Assembly (NCBI GenBank): GCA_905182675.1
Contig: CAJJCK010000109.1
Span: forward strand, 1 to 33,073
Direction: 5' to 3'
From: an uncultured Cryomorphaceae bacterium
Lineage (GTDB): Bacteria > Bacteroidota > Bacteroidia > Flavobacteriales > Schleiferiaceae
Length of the DNA stretch: 33,073 nucleotides
Shown piece by piece: positions 17,940 to 25,881 of the stretch. The position numbers were made by a program, and so were the translations under genes. Under the pieces are notes generated by a model. That model saw only the letters and a list, made by a program, of their open reading frames with translations. It was not told the DNA's origin and did no database searches. Each line of letters starts with the position of its first letter. The stretch's first letter is position 1.

Positions 17940-19379
17940 ATGAAGATTCTCAACTATATAAATGGAGTGTTACAAGCTCCAGTCAACAACAAGTATTTAG
18001 ACAATACAAATCCCGCTACAGGGGAAATCTACGGGAACATTCCTCGGAGTGATGCTGAAGATGTGGAGGCAGCCGTTATGGCAGCAAAAAAGGCCTTTCC
18101 TTCGTGGAGCGCGCTCTCTGCGGGGCAACGTTCAAATTGGCTTTTAAAAATTGCACAGGCTATTGAAGATCGCATGGATGAGCTCGCTTTAGCCGAAAGT
18201 GTGGATAATGGGAAACCCCTTTCTCTCGCTAAGGCCGTAGACATTCCGCGAGCTCGCGACAATTTCAAGTTTTACGCAACTGCCGTTTTACACGACGCCT
18301 ATGAAACCCATGACATGGGTGCAGATGGATTCAACTACACGCTACGTCAACCTATTGGTGTCGCAGGTTGTATTTCTCCATGGAATTTACCGCTCTACCT
18401 CTTTAGCTGGAAAATAGCTCCAGCTTTAGCCTCTGGAAATACGGTGGTGGCAAAGCCATCTGAGGTCACACCTGCGACGGCTTATTTACTTAGTGAAATA
18501 CTACGTGATATAGACTTCCCAAAAGGCGTACTTAATATTGTCCATGGACTAGGTGGAGAAGTGGGAGCGTCTATTGTAGAACACCCAGATACTCAAGTTA
18601 TTTCCTTCACTGGAGGGACAGAAACAGGAAAAGCTATTTCCAAGGTGGCTGCGCCGATGTTTAAAAAACTTAGCCTAGAATTAGGGGGGAAAAATGCCAA
18701 TGTGATTTTTAACGATTGTGATTTTGATGAGGCCGTAAAAACCAGCGTGAGATCTTCCTTTTCTAACCAAGGCCAAATATGCCTTTGCGGTTCTAGAATT
18801 TACGTCCAGCGTGGCATCTATGATAAATTTAAAGCTGCTTTCCTTTCTCGCGTTGCAGGATTGACAGTTGCAGATCCCTTATCACAAACCTCAAGAATGG
18901 GAGCTATAGTAAGTAAGGATCATTTTGAGAAGGTGCTCTCTTATATTGAATTAGCAAGGGAAGAGGGAGGAACAATACTCGCTGGAGGGCATGCAGTTAA
19001 ATTAGAGGGACGGTGCGAAAATGGCTACTTTATTGCCCCTACCGTCTTTGAGAATTTACCCATAGGTTGCCGCACAAATCAAGAAGAGATCTTTGGACCC
19101 GTAGTAACACTAACTCCTTTCGACACGGAAGAAGAAGCGTTATTACTTGCGAATGGGACTGTTTATGGACTTGCCTCGACAGTATGGACAACAAACCTGC
19201 AAACGGCGCATAGAATGGCTGCAGGATTGCATGCTGGTATTATTTGGGTGAACTGTTGGTTAAACCGCGATCTCAGAACACCTTTTGGAGGTGTTAAACA
19301 GAGTGGCGTTGGTCGTGAAGGTGGCTTTGAAGCTCTTAGATTCTTTACTGAGCCTAAAAATATTTGTATCAAATTATAA
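17940..19379 (+). CDS. 2-aminomuconate 6-semialdehyde dehydrogenase (aldehyde dehydrogenase family)
   Basis: 479 aa NAD-dependent aldehyde dehydrogenase. Catalytic residues: C281 in NQGQICLCGSR, E247 in LELGGKNAN and N149 in SPWNLP; the Rossmann motif FTGGTETG is at 223-230. The NQGQICLCGSR context and the C-terminal WVNCWLNRDLRTPFGG are typical of the 2-amino-/2-hydroxymuconate semialdehyde dehydrogenases (NbaE, AMSDH). It would oxidise the product of ACMSD to 2-aminomuconate. ATG start. The 4-oxalocrotonate decarboxylase gene follows 7 bp after its stop. A 2-hydroxymuconate semialdehyde dehydrogenase is the alternative by sequence; neighbours favour the amino form. Confidence 0.92.
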   Translation: MKILNYINGVLQAPVNNKYLDNTNPATGEIYGNIPRSDAEDVEAAVMAAKKAFPSWSALSAGQRSNWLLKIAQAIEDRMDELALAESVDNGKPLSLAKAVDIPRARDNFKFYATAVLHDAYETHDMGADGFNYTLRQPIGVAGCISPWNLPLYLFSWKIAPALASGNTVVAKPSEVTPATAYLLSEILRDIDFPKGVLNIVHGLGGEVGASIVEHPDTQVISFTGGTETGKAISKVAAPMFKKLSLELGGKNANVIFNDCDFDEAVKTSVRSSFSNQGQICLCGSRIYVQRGIYDKFKAAFLSRVAGLTVADPLSQTSRMGAIVSKDHFEKVLSYIELAREEGGTILAGGHAVKLEGRCENGYFIAPTVFENLPIGCRTNQEEIFGPVVTLTPFDTEEEALLLANGTVYGLASTVWTTNLQTAHRMAAGLHAGIIWVNCWLNRDLRTPFGGVKQSGVGREGGFEALRFFTEPKNICIKL

Positions 19380-19386
19380 TTAGACC

Positions 19387-20151
19387 ATGAGTACAATATC
19401 AGAAAAGGCTAATAGCCTTCACAACAGTGCGAGAACACAGAAACCTAGAGGCCAGTTTTCTAACTCAGAAGAGTATACTCTAGTGGACGCCTATAAAGTG
19501 CAGCATGCGCTCATTCAACGTAGAATTGAAGAAGGTTTTCCATTGATTGGTGTGAAAATGGGTTTTACTTCGAAGGCAAAGATGACACAGATGGGAGTTG
19601 ATGATATGATCATAGGCCAATTAACGGCTGACATGACCATCCATCGAGATCAACCATTTCAAAAGAAACTATTTATTCACCCTCGCGCTGAGCCCGAAAT
19701 CGCCTTCAGACTGTCTGAAGACATCATCGGACCTTTGACCGTAGACCAGCTCCACCTTTATATTGATGGCGTGGCAGCAGCAATTGAAGTCATTGACTCG
19801 CGATACGATAATTTTAAATTCTCTTTAGAAGATGTAGTGGCAGACAACTGCAGTTCATCTGCCTATGCGATAGGAGATTGGTGCGAAGTTCCATTGGGGT
19901 TAAATGGCTTAGACATGACCATGACCTTTGATGGAGCAATAGCCGCACAAGGAAATAGTGACGCTATTTTAGATAATCCGTTTGAAGCTTTAGCCGCAGC
20001 TACAAGACTTGCATCAGAATATGGAATTGCGTTGAAGTCTGGAATGGTAGTTCTCGCGGGAGCATCTACAGCAGCGCATTTTATCCAAGAATCCTCTAAC
20101 GTTACTCTTGATGTAGACGGCTTAGGCGTGGTTTCATTCAGTGTCGTATAA
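19387..20151 (+). CDS. 4-oxalocrotonate decarboxylase (2-keto-4-pentenoate hydratase/decarboxylase family)
   Basis: 254 aa of the MhpD/DmpH superfamily. Metal-binding acids E102 and E104 lie in HPRAEPEIAF and E134 in AAIEVIDSRY. The segment GVKMGFTSKAKMTQMGV (55-71) and the SLEDVVADNCSSS stretch look like the decarboxylase branch (XylI, DmpH, NbaG) rather than the hydratase (DmpE, MhpD), which usually has KIGLTS followed by a different sequence. It would turn 4-oxalocrotonate (from deamination of 2-aminomuconate) into 2-oxopent-4-enoate. Decarboxylase and hydratase are close paralogues and only the former is seen here; the deaminase, hydratase and aldolase are missing from the window. Confidence 0.86.
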   Translation: MSTISEKANSLHNSARTQKPRGQFSNSEEYTLVDAYKVQHALIQRRIEEGFPLIGVKMGFTSKAKMTQMGVDDMIIGQLTADMTIHRDQPFQKKLFIHPRAEPEIAFRLSEDIIGPLTVDQLHLYIDGVAAAIEVIDSRYDNFKFSLEDVVADNCSSSAYAIGDWCEVPLGLNGLDMTMTFDGAIAAQGNSDAILDNPFEALAAATRLASEYGIALKSGMVVLAGASTAAHFIQESSNVTLDVDGLGVVSFSVV

Positions 20152-20155
20152 AAAA

Positions 20156-20188
20156 AGCAAGCCGCTTCGGGGTACGAAGCGGCTTGCT
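20156..20188 (-). terminator. Strong hairpin terminator facing the leftward genes
   Basis: A perfect 14-bp stem (AGCAAGCCGCTTCG with CGAAGCGGCTTGCT) and a 5-base loop. The T-run (TTTTTT) is on the minus strand only; on the plus strand the hairpin is followed by TGAACAAAACC. It therefore best terminates transcription of the leftward genes starting at 22256, although it sits only 4 bp after the rightward decarboxylase stop. Confidence 0.88.
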
Positions 20189-20299
20189 GAACAAAACCAT
20201 GTTGCGTCAAGTGAAATTAACCATTTACACTCTATCTAAAAAGACGCTGCTTATACAATGTCAAATCTTATGCCAAAGAAGGGTAAAGAGATGTTAATT

Positions 20300-20887
20300 C
20301 TATAGTTCAACACCAAGGCTGACAAGTATTTGTGATCGCTCGTAGCTCAGTGGAATGTCGTTCCAGGTTCCCGTGTGGTCCGTAAAACTACTGTAGTAGG
20401 TAACGTCAACGCTGACTTTCCATAAATCAATCCCTAACGATGCATTATAGCCCGCCGTTGGTGTGTCAAATGTATTATTGAATGCGTTGTTACTTATTGT
20501 CCCTTGATAATGCACCCCGCCTTCTGCTCGAGCAAATTTCAACAGACGTATTCCTATCCCTGCATCTAGTTGAAGGTATTTTTGGTCAAATCGCTCGTAA
20601 AACAAATCATTGTTGCCATCGTTACCCTCCAAAAAATGAGTGTTTTTCGCATAAAAAAGCGACCCAGACGTGTAAAGCTGATCGCCTAAATATTGTCTCC
20701 CGAAAACGCCTATATGATATCCATTATCCGTAGTCTCTCCTTCAAAAATCTCCTGTGCGGATGCTGAAGCGACATCTAACCCAATGGCATTAAGCTCATA
20801 ATTCAAGCCTGTTCGTACTCCCCATTTACTCTGTCCTGTAGCTGAAACTGTTAGCACAAACGAAGCCAATAATATTATGTTTTTCAT
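20300..20887 (-). CDS. Outer-membrane beta-barrel-like protein, unassigned
   Basis: 195 aa with a signal peptide (1-19, ending SATGQ). The rest alternates hydrophobic and polar residues in short aromatic-rich strands (YHIGVFGRQYLG, LYTSGSLFYAKN, YLQLDAGIGIRLL, AGYNASLGIDLW, VSVDVTYYSSF) and ends QILVSLGVEL, an outer-membrane barrel style C terminus. About eight to ten strands would fit. This resembles the small OmpA-like/PorT-like barrels common in Bacteroidota, but I recognise no specific family. It starts 25 bp after the membrane propeller gene and ends before a strong leftward terminator, so the two are very likely co-transcribed. Confidence 0.72.
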   Translation of the reverse strand: MKNIILLASFVLTVSATGQSKWGVRTGLNYELNAIGLDVASASAQEIFEGETTDNGYHIGVFGRQYLGDQLYTSGSLFYAKNTHFLEGNDGNNDLFYERFDQKYLQLDAGIGIRLLKFARAEGGVHYQGTISNNAFNNTFDTPTAGYNASLGIDLWKVSVDVTYYSSFTDHTGTWNDIPLSYERSQILVSLGVEL

Positions 20888-20912
20888 AGAACTCTTTTCT
20901 TTTGTCCTATGA

Positions 20913-22256
20913 CTAAGGCAGTAATTGTGCCAATTGATCCTGAATCTGAGGATTAATTACATAGACCACTTGTCGCTTATCCGTTGGAGATTTCTCACGA
21001 AGAACGATCTCTACTTCGAAAATTCGTAATCCCAATCCGTTTAATTCCTTTAGAAATATGCTGCGTTGACGACGCTGAACCTCCCAGCTTTTTTTTTGAA
21101 CATTTAAAATACTGTTTAAGTCATCTGCGAGTATGGGACCGCTCAAGAGCTGGCGCAGTAAGTTAGTTTGTACTGTACTAAAGTAGCTTTCGGTAGCCTT
21201 CATTTTCGCTATCTTTCCATATAATCTTTGCCACGAGATTGTCGTTAGAAAAACGATCACCATAAGTGCTAATCCTAAAAACGCAATACGCAAAGATCTG
21301 TCTCTGGTTGAGGTAAATAAAGTTACTTGACCTCTATTCTGGCTTTGACCCGTCAAATACTCAAAACTATATCCTATGGGAAGAACATCACTGATTTTTG
21401 GTATGAGCAAAGTATACTCATTTAACGAATACATGCAATTAAGACTACTCATAAGACCTGTTTGATTGTATAACAACCCGTTTTTCAAACCCCTATCAAT
21501 GACAGTATTCCTATAAAAATCAATCTCCCATGCCCAGTTATTACTCATTACTAAAAGCGTAGTATCAGTCATTCGATGCATCTTAAAAAGCTCGACTCCT
21601 TTGTTAAAAGCAACATTCGTATTCCCTTGTTTTGACCAGGTGTGAGTTAGAAAGTCATAAGCAAACAATACACCGTTACGCGTTGTATAAAGCACTTCAT
21701 GTTGTCTATCATAAAAGCACAAGGGAACTATTCGATTTCCTCCTTCAGGTATATTAACAGAAAAAGGTGCGTTGGACATAAAGTTCCACTCCCTTCTTAC
21801 TTCAGAAAAATAGGTCAATAAATTATTTTCAAGCCAAAAACCATAACCACCAAAAGAGAAAATAGTGTCGTTCCTCTGAAATTGATAAGCATCAAAATTA
21901 TACCCTTGATAGAAAGTTCGATCTTGACGGTCAATCCTATTATTGACTGTATCAATTTCAAACACTTGGCCGGATCCAGAAAAAGTAGCCAACAACAATC
22001 CATTCGTTAAAAACAGATGACCTTTTTTACCTACAAGAGCATTGCCTTTGTCGTAATTAATGATAAAGCGTTGTAATGTGTCTATATGATCCTTGAAATA
22101 TGCGAGGTGCTCACCCGTAACCATGGATAAAACGTGAATACTACTATCAACAGATGAGCTCCACGAGACCGTCCCCTTTATTTCTTTAGCGTCAGCATGG
22201 CCTAAGCAACATAATGACAGCAATCCTAAAATAAGTGATTTATGTTTTATAAACAT
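20913..22256 (-). CDS. Membrane-anchored periplasmic propeller protein with a cytoplasmic tail, possible one-component regulator
   Basis: 447 aa from the ATG at 22256 (a GTG at 22274 is also in frame, but the ATG starts directly at the signal sequence, MFIKHKSLILGLLSLCCLG). The next ~300 residues are beta-rich with repeated blade-like units (HLFLTNGLLLATFSGSG, TIFSFGGYGFWLENN, VLYTTRNGVLFAYDF), as in Kelch-type propellers. One membrane segment (about 323-341) follows. The ~100-residue cytoplasmic tail has LLSGPILADDLNSILNVQ, then RRQRS, then REKSPTDKRQVVYVI. The last part resembles the wing of winged-helix DNA-binding domains. I infer a transmembrane transcription regulator; the family is not named from memory and DNA binding is unproven. 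Confidence 0.7.
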   Translation of the reverse strand: MFIKHKSLILGLLSLCCLGHADAKEIKGTVSWSSSVDSSIHVLSMVTGEHLAYFKDHIDTLQRFIINYDKGNALVGKKGHLFLTNGLLLATFSGSGQVFEIDTVNNRIDRQDRTFYQGYNFDAYQFQRNDTIFSFGGYGFWLENNLLTYFSEVRREWNFMSNAPFSVNIPEGGNRIVPLCFYDRQHEVLYTTRNGVLFAYDFLTHTWSKQGNTNVAFNKGVELFKMHRMTDTTLLVMSNNWAWEIDFYRNTVIDRGLKNGLLYNQTGLMSSLNCMYSLNEYTLLIPKISDVLPIGYSFEYLTGQSQNRGQVTLFTSTRDRSLRIAFLGLALMVIVFLTTISWQRLYGKIAKMKATESYFSTVQTNLLRQLLSGPILADDLNSILNVQKKSWEVQRRQRSIFLKELNGLGLRIFEVEIVLREKSPTDKRQVVYVINPQIQDQLAQLLP

Positions 22257-22342
22257 GTTACTGTATGTTATCACAAATAAGTTCTACGTAAAAATACGTA
22301 AAAATCCGATCTGCAAATGACCAGTAAATTTAGAGCTCCTGT

Positions 22343-22376
22343 AAAGCCTAGAATCCTAAAAAGGACTCTTGGCTTT
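22343..22376. terminator. Imperfect hairpin after the diheme operon
   Basis: A 15-bp stem with two mismatches (AAAGCCTAGAATCCT with AGGACTCTTGGCTTT) around an AAAA loop, 20 bp past the stop of the second diheme gene. The T-run is better on the plus strand (GGCTTTTTTA); on the minus strand only three T follow, so termination in the operon direction may be incomplete. Confidence 0.6.
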
Positions 22377-22396
22377 TTTATTCCTGTTATAAAGAA

Positions 22397-23362
22397 TTAA
22401 AGTGCCTCCATAAAACTTTGGAGGTCGGAGAGCTGAGATGTCGAAAGCCCAAGCGGTTGAATCAGTAGCGACTGATAATCATGTAATGTCCCACCGGCAT
22501 TGTATTGAAGTAGCACATCCTCTAATGTTGCAACAGAGCCATCATGCATGAAAGGTGCTGTTAGCGCTGCATTTCGCAAAGAGGGCACTTTGAAGGTATA
22601 GAAGTCTGAAGAATCTAGTGTAAGCTGACCGCGGCCGTAATCACCGTCTAACATGGAGGTGCCATTGTTATGAAAGGAATAGTCCGTAAATAGTGGCCCC
22701 GAATGACATTTAGAGCAGTTTGCCGCTCCATAAAATAATTCCATACCTCTTTTAGCAGATGGAGTTATCGCATTATTGTCTCCAGAAATGTATGCATCTA
22801 TATCAGCATCCTTATAAATTAATGTCCGCTCGTATTGTGCAATAGAACGCGTTATAGTATAAGCGGTGGCAGAATCATTAAAAGCTTGTAGGAATAGTTT
22901 TTTGTAGGTGGAGTCCTGGTTTAACCTGTTTGCCAGTAGCACCATGTTAAACGCCATTTCGTTGTGTTCTTGAATGGGTACTAAAATTTGCATTTCCAAA
23001 GTGGGGACACCGCCTTCCCGCATGAAATAGGGCTGGTACCCTATGTTGAGTAAGGAAGGGGAATTTCGTACTCCCAGACGGCCTTCTACTCCTGGAGAAA
23101 CAGTAAGATTATCTGCAAAAGCAAATTGAGATTTATGGCATGATGCGCAGCTTATAGAAGAATCTATACTGAGTATAGGGTCTTCAAACAATTGCCTGCC
23201 AAGGTTAATTTTGGATGCATCAGGTTGGTTGTCTTGAGGATAAGACATCTCTGGCCAGTTTGACAATGTGCCCGGAACTTCTGGATTGTTTCTTTCACAA
23301 GACGATATCAAGACTATAAGTCCTAGAGCAGCGAGTTTAAAACGGTGAGCTGAAGCGTTCAT
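22397..23362 (-). CDS. Diheme cytochrome c peroxidase/MauG-MbnH family lipoprotein, second copy
   Basis: 321 aa with lipoprotein signal (LIVLISSC, C22). Two haem sites: C72-AS-C75-H76 and C216-SK-C219-H220, with the family motif VPSLRNAALTAPFMHDG before the C-terminal helix. Members either reduce H2O2 (CcpA) or use it for oxidation of a partner protein (MauG on methylamine dehydrogenase, MbnH on MbnP). The segment that normally reads FWDGR between the haems, carrying the electron-hopping Trp (W94 of CcpA, W93 of MauG), is YFMREGG here, with M114 in that place. Its start lies 26 bp inside the preceding diheme gene, so translation is probably coupled. Confidence 0.9.
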   Translation of the reverse strand: MNASAHRFKLAALGLIVLISSCERNNPEVPGTLSNWPEMSYPQDNQPDASKINLGRQLFEDPILSIDSSISCASCHKSQFAFADNLTVSPGVEGRLGVRNSPSLLNIGYQPYFMREGGVPTLEMQILVPIQEHNEMAFNMVLLANRLNQDSTYKKLFLQAFNDSATAYTITRSIAQYERTLIYKDADIDAYISGDNNAITPSAKRGMELFYGAANCSKCHSGPLFTDYSFHNNGTSMLDGDYGRGQLTLDSSDFYTFKVPSLRNAALTAPFMHDGSVATLEDVLLQYNAGGTLHDYQSLLIQPLGLSTSQLSDLQSFMEAL

Positions 23363-24401
23363 CTTGAATAAGTTCTTGGTCTGTCAATGTATGTAAAAAA
23401 GAGACTAGGTCACTTATATCTTGCTCATTCAACATTAATCCAGTTCCCATGGTCATTTGTAACGCCTGATCAAGTGTCGCACTGGATTGTAGTCCCGTAT
23501 TATAGTGTTGCACCACCTCTTCGAGCGTTTGGAAAATTCCGTCATGCATATACGGAGGTGTAAGTGCGATGTTTCTAAGGGTGGGTGTTTTCATTAACCC
23601 TATTTCAGCAGAGTCTGCGGTTACGATAAAGCGTCCCAGGTCTGAGTTTAGTGAATCCGTACCGTTGTTCATGTAGGTAGGGGAATCAAACGTCTTGCCA
23701 CCATGACAGTGCCCACAATCTGCGCCACTATCATCCGGAAAGAAGGGGTTGTATTCTCCAAAAAACAATTCACGACCGCGGTCCTCTTGTTCTGTAAGCA
23801 GCGCAGATCCATTAAGGTATTGGTCGTACTTACTCCTGTACGAGACAATGCTGTTCATAAACTGCTCTAACGCCAGTGAGACGAGATAGGAGCTTGGTTC
23901 CGCTGTTCCAAAGGCACGTAAAAACTGATGTGTATACAAGGTGTCTTGAGCGAGTTTTTCTATTACATTTTCCAATGTCTCGTCCATTTCTATGGCATCT
24001 TGTATAGGCATTAAGCTTTGATCTCTCAATTTTTCAACGCGTCCATCCCAGAAGTATCCATTCGTATTCCAAAGCATGTTAACCGCGCTCATGGCCTGTC
24101 GATGACCCATGTCTCCATGGATTCCAGTGCTAAATTTTGCGGTATCCGAAAATGCATTTACCTGCTTGTGACAAGAGGAACATGACATTGAATTATCTCC
24201 ACTAAGTCGATTCTCGTAAAACAGCATCCTTCCTAGCTTTACGCCTTGATTGGTTAGCTTGTTATCTAAGGGAATATCTGGAGTAGAGAGAGCTCCGTAT
24301 TCAAGTGAATAAGGAGTTTGGTCAACGACCGGTTCCGGTGGTGTTTTGGTACAACTCCACATTATTAATACTACAGCAATATTGAACCCTAAAACACGCA
24401 T
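23337..24401 (-). CDS. Diheme cytochrome c peroxidase/MauG-MbnH family lipoprotein, first copy
   Basis: 354 aa with a short lipoprotein signal (LIMWSC, C17). Haem sites: C74-SS-C77-H78 and C229-GH-C232-H233. The inter-haem Trp is kept as W118 in GYFWDGRVEKL, followed by LMPIQDAIEMD; TPTLRNIALTPPYMHDG precedes the C-terminal helices. The axial ligand of the second haem (Met in CcpA, Tyr in MauG/MbnH) cannot be fixed by eye; Y284, M285 and Y300 are candidates. Its ATG overlaps the TAA of the MbnP-like gene by one base (TAATG). That adjacency makes MbnH-type oxidation of the MbnP-like protein more likely than simple peroxide removal. Confidence 0.91.
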   Translation of the reverse strand: MRVLGFNIAVVLIMWSCTKTPPEPVVDQTPYSLEYGALSTPDIPLDNKLTNQGVKLGRMLFYENRLSGDNSMSCSSCHKQVNAFSDTAKFSTGIHGDMGHRQAMSAVNMLWNTNGYFWDGRVEKLRDQSLMPIQDAIEMDETLENVIEKLAQDTLYTHQFLRAFGTAEPSSYLVSLALEQFMNSIVSYRSKYDQYLNGSALLTEQEDRGRELFFGEYNPFFPDDSGADCGHCHGGKTFDSPTYMNNGTDSLNSDLGRFIVTADSAEIGLMKTPTLRNIALTPPYMHDGIFQTLEEVVQHYNTGLQSSATLDQALQMTMGTGLMLNEQDISDLVSFLHTLTDQELIQDERFSSPF

Positions 24402-25369
24402 TATCTTACAACAACGCGTTCAGTGCTCATGCTTTTACCCTGTCTTAATGTCACAATATATATACCTGTTGTCTTCATTACGAAACGTTCGTTCCCGTGT
24501 TCTGAAGTACGGTGTTCAATTATTTGGCCTAATATATTTCTCACCTCTATCTGTGAACCAAATGGTACTGAAACCCAGAAGCTTCCATTCGTTGGGTTTG
24601 GATATATGGAGTAATCTAAAGACTTTAATTCCACTTCACTTAACGCGTCATTACCCTCTGACGAGGAGAATACGTGATTGTTCATGTTTGCTAACGCTTG
24701 ACGCGCAGAACCTGTTTCTCCATGAGAAATCACTCCTTGACCGACCGCTACTCCTCGAGTAAGCGCATCATAGTTTGCCACTAATTTAATCTCTAACGTA
24801 TCTGTACCCACAGCAACTCCTGAAGTTGATATCGTTTGCATCGCATAGTTTACATCGCCTAGGCCATGCAATTCAAAGCCTTGGTTAAAGGACGATGACC
24901 CCATACCTTCAGCAGCGATAAATCTATATCCCGCTGACCAACCCCAATGCATGGAAGGAGATTTAGGCGCTAGAGGGCTCTGTGGTGAATACGTGGATGG
25001 ATCCAAGTGATTTAAGCTCGTGCCCACTCCAATAGCGAATCTTACAGCGGTAATGCTGTCAAGACTCTGGCTCCCTAAATAAAGGTTTGTTGAAGCAGCG
25101 TCTAGCGCATCAATAAGCAATACTTCGGGGTAGTTAAATACCGAGTCATTGTCATAGATCACTTGTATATCTCCCATGTAATATTCTAAGCGTGAAAACT
25201 TGACCTGGTTACCTAGGTTATTCACACCTATGGAAGAAGTAGTTAAGGGCGCAGATGCCATGGTATGATCTATGGTCAATACCAACTCTTTTGTGGACTG
25301 CGAAAAGAGGGATACACTTAATGCTAGGGCAAAAAAACTGTAGGCAAATTTTTTCATGATAGATGTCAT
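24401..25369 (-). CDS. MbnP-like copper-binding protein with T9SS C-terminal sorting domain
   Basis: 322 aa (an in-frame ATG at 25357 would drop four residues). Signal peptide ends near LFSQS (24). The MbnP-like domain spans about 28-210, with VKFSRLEYYMGDIQV, AVRFAIGVGTSLNHLDP, the hallmark SMHWGWSAGYRF (139-150; W142, W144, H141) and FELHGLG. Known MbnP proteins bind copper after the diheme partner MbnH oxidises a Trp to kynurenine. Residues ~254-322 (YSIYPNPTNGSFWVSV to VVVR) are a T9SS type A sorting domain, so this version is secreted or attached at the cell surface, whereas the two diheme genes behind it encode lipoproteins. First gene of a three-gene operon. Confidence 0.88.
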   Translation of the reverse strand: MTSIMKKFAYSFFALALSVSLFSQSTKELVLTIDHTMASAPLTTSSIGVNNLGNQVKFSRLEYYMGDIQVIYDNDSVFNYPEVLLIDALDAASTNLYLGSQSLDSITAVRFAIGVGTSLNHLDPSTYSPQSPLAPKSPSMHWGWSAGYRFIAAEGMGSSSFNQGFELHGLGDVNYAMQTISTSGVAVGTDTLEIKLVANYDALTRGVAVGQGVISHGETGSARQALANMNNHVFSSSEGNDALSEVELKSLDYSIYPNPTNGSFWVSVPFGSQIEVRNILGQIIEHRTSEHGNERFVMKTTGIYIVTLRQGKSMSTERVVVR

Positions 25370-25473
25370 ATTTTTAGCAAGTTAACCATTTACTGGTGTG
25401 AGTTGTTCATACGTAGAAAATTTAAAACAATAAACCTATGGCCTTGTTGTACCTGATCTAATCAACGCGTTAT

Positions 25474-25881
25474 ATGGAACCACGAGGCACCTTGTTAAAA
25501 AAGATAAGACCAGAAATTAAGTCCGTTAATACGAAGGCGCAATCTCTGGACATAGAAACTTTCCAAAACGAGACTTTAAGACCGATTTTGAAATTTCAAA
25601 ACGATCTACTTCTAGAAGTTTATCGACAATACATTGCTCAATACAAGAATGCTTTTTACGAATTACACGAGCTACAGAAACCTGATTACATTAATCATTC
25701 TCTAAAAGCAAACCATACCTTTAGAAACCTCATGATTGGCACGGTCATAGGACTGTTTTCCGTAGAGGAATACCTTTATTATGCAGGGCAATCTTCCGTG
25801 ATTAATAAACGTATCATTTCGATGCTGGTCCAGCGTTACCAAGACCAAATGCATCTTTTAGATCAAAGACTCTCCATTTGA
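25474..25881 (+). CDS. Small helical protein of unknown function
   Basis: 135 aa, no signal, mostly alpha-helical. It resembles a Bacteroidota family of ~140-aa proteins with the pattern ETFQNETLRPILKFQNDLLL, a middle helix pair, then FRNLMIGTVIGLFSVEEYLYY and a C-terminal helix. Some relatives are labelled glyoxalase in databases, but I see no vicinal-oxygen-chelate metal motif and do not support that name. ATG at 25474, divergent from the MbnP operon by 104 bp. Its last 24 bases overlap the 3' end of the convergent DUF2461 gene. Confidence 0.75.
   Translation: MEPRGTLLKKIRPEIKSVNTKAQSLDIETFQNETLRPILKFQNDLLLEVYRQYIAQYKNAFYELHELQKPDYINHSLKANHTFRNLMIGTVIGLFSVEEYLYYAGQSSVINKRIISMLVQRYQDQMHLLDQRLSI

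Noticed and set aside
16284-25369. A functional link between free kynurenine degradation and protein-bound kynurenine in the MbnP-like protein
   Set aside because: The coincidence is striking, but the pathway enzymes act on 3-hydroxyanthranilate, not peptide-bound kynurenine, and other genes separate the loci; nothing in the sequence connects them.
25474-25881. Glyoxalase annotation for the small helical protein
   Set aside because: No metal-binding His/Glu pattern or beta-alpha-beta modules of that superfamily are visible.
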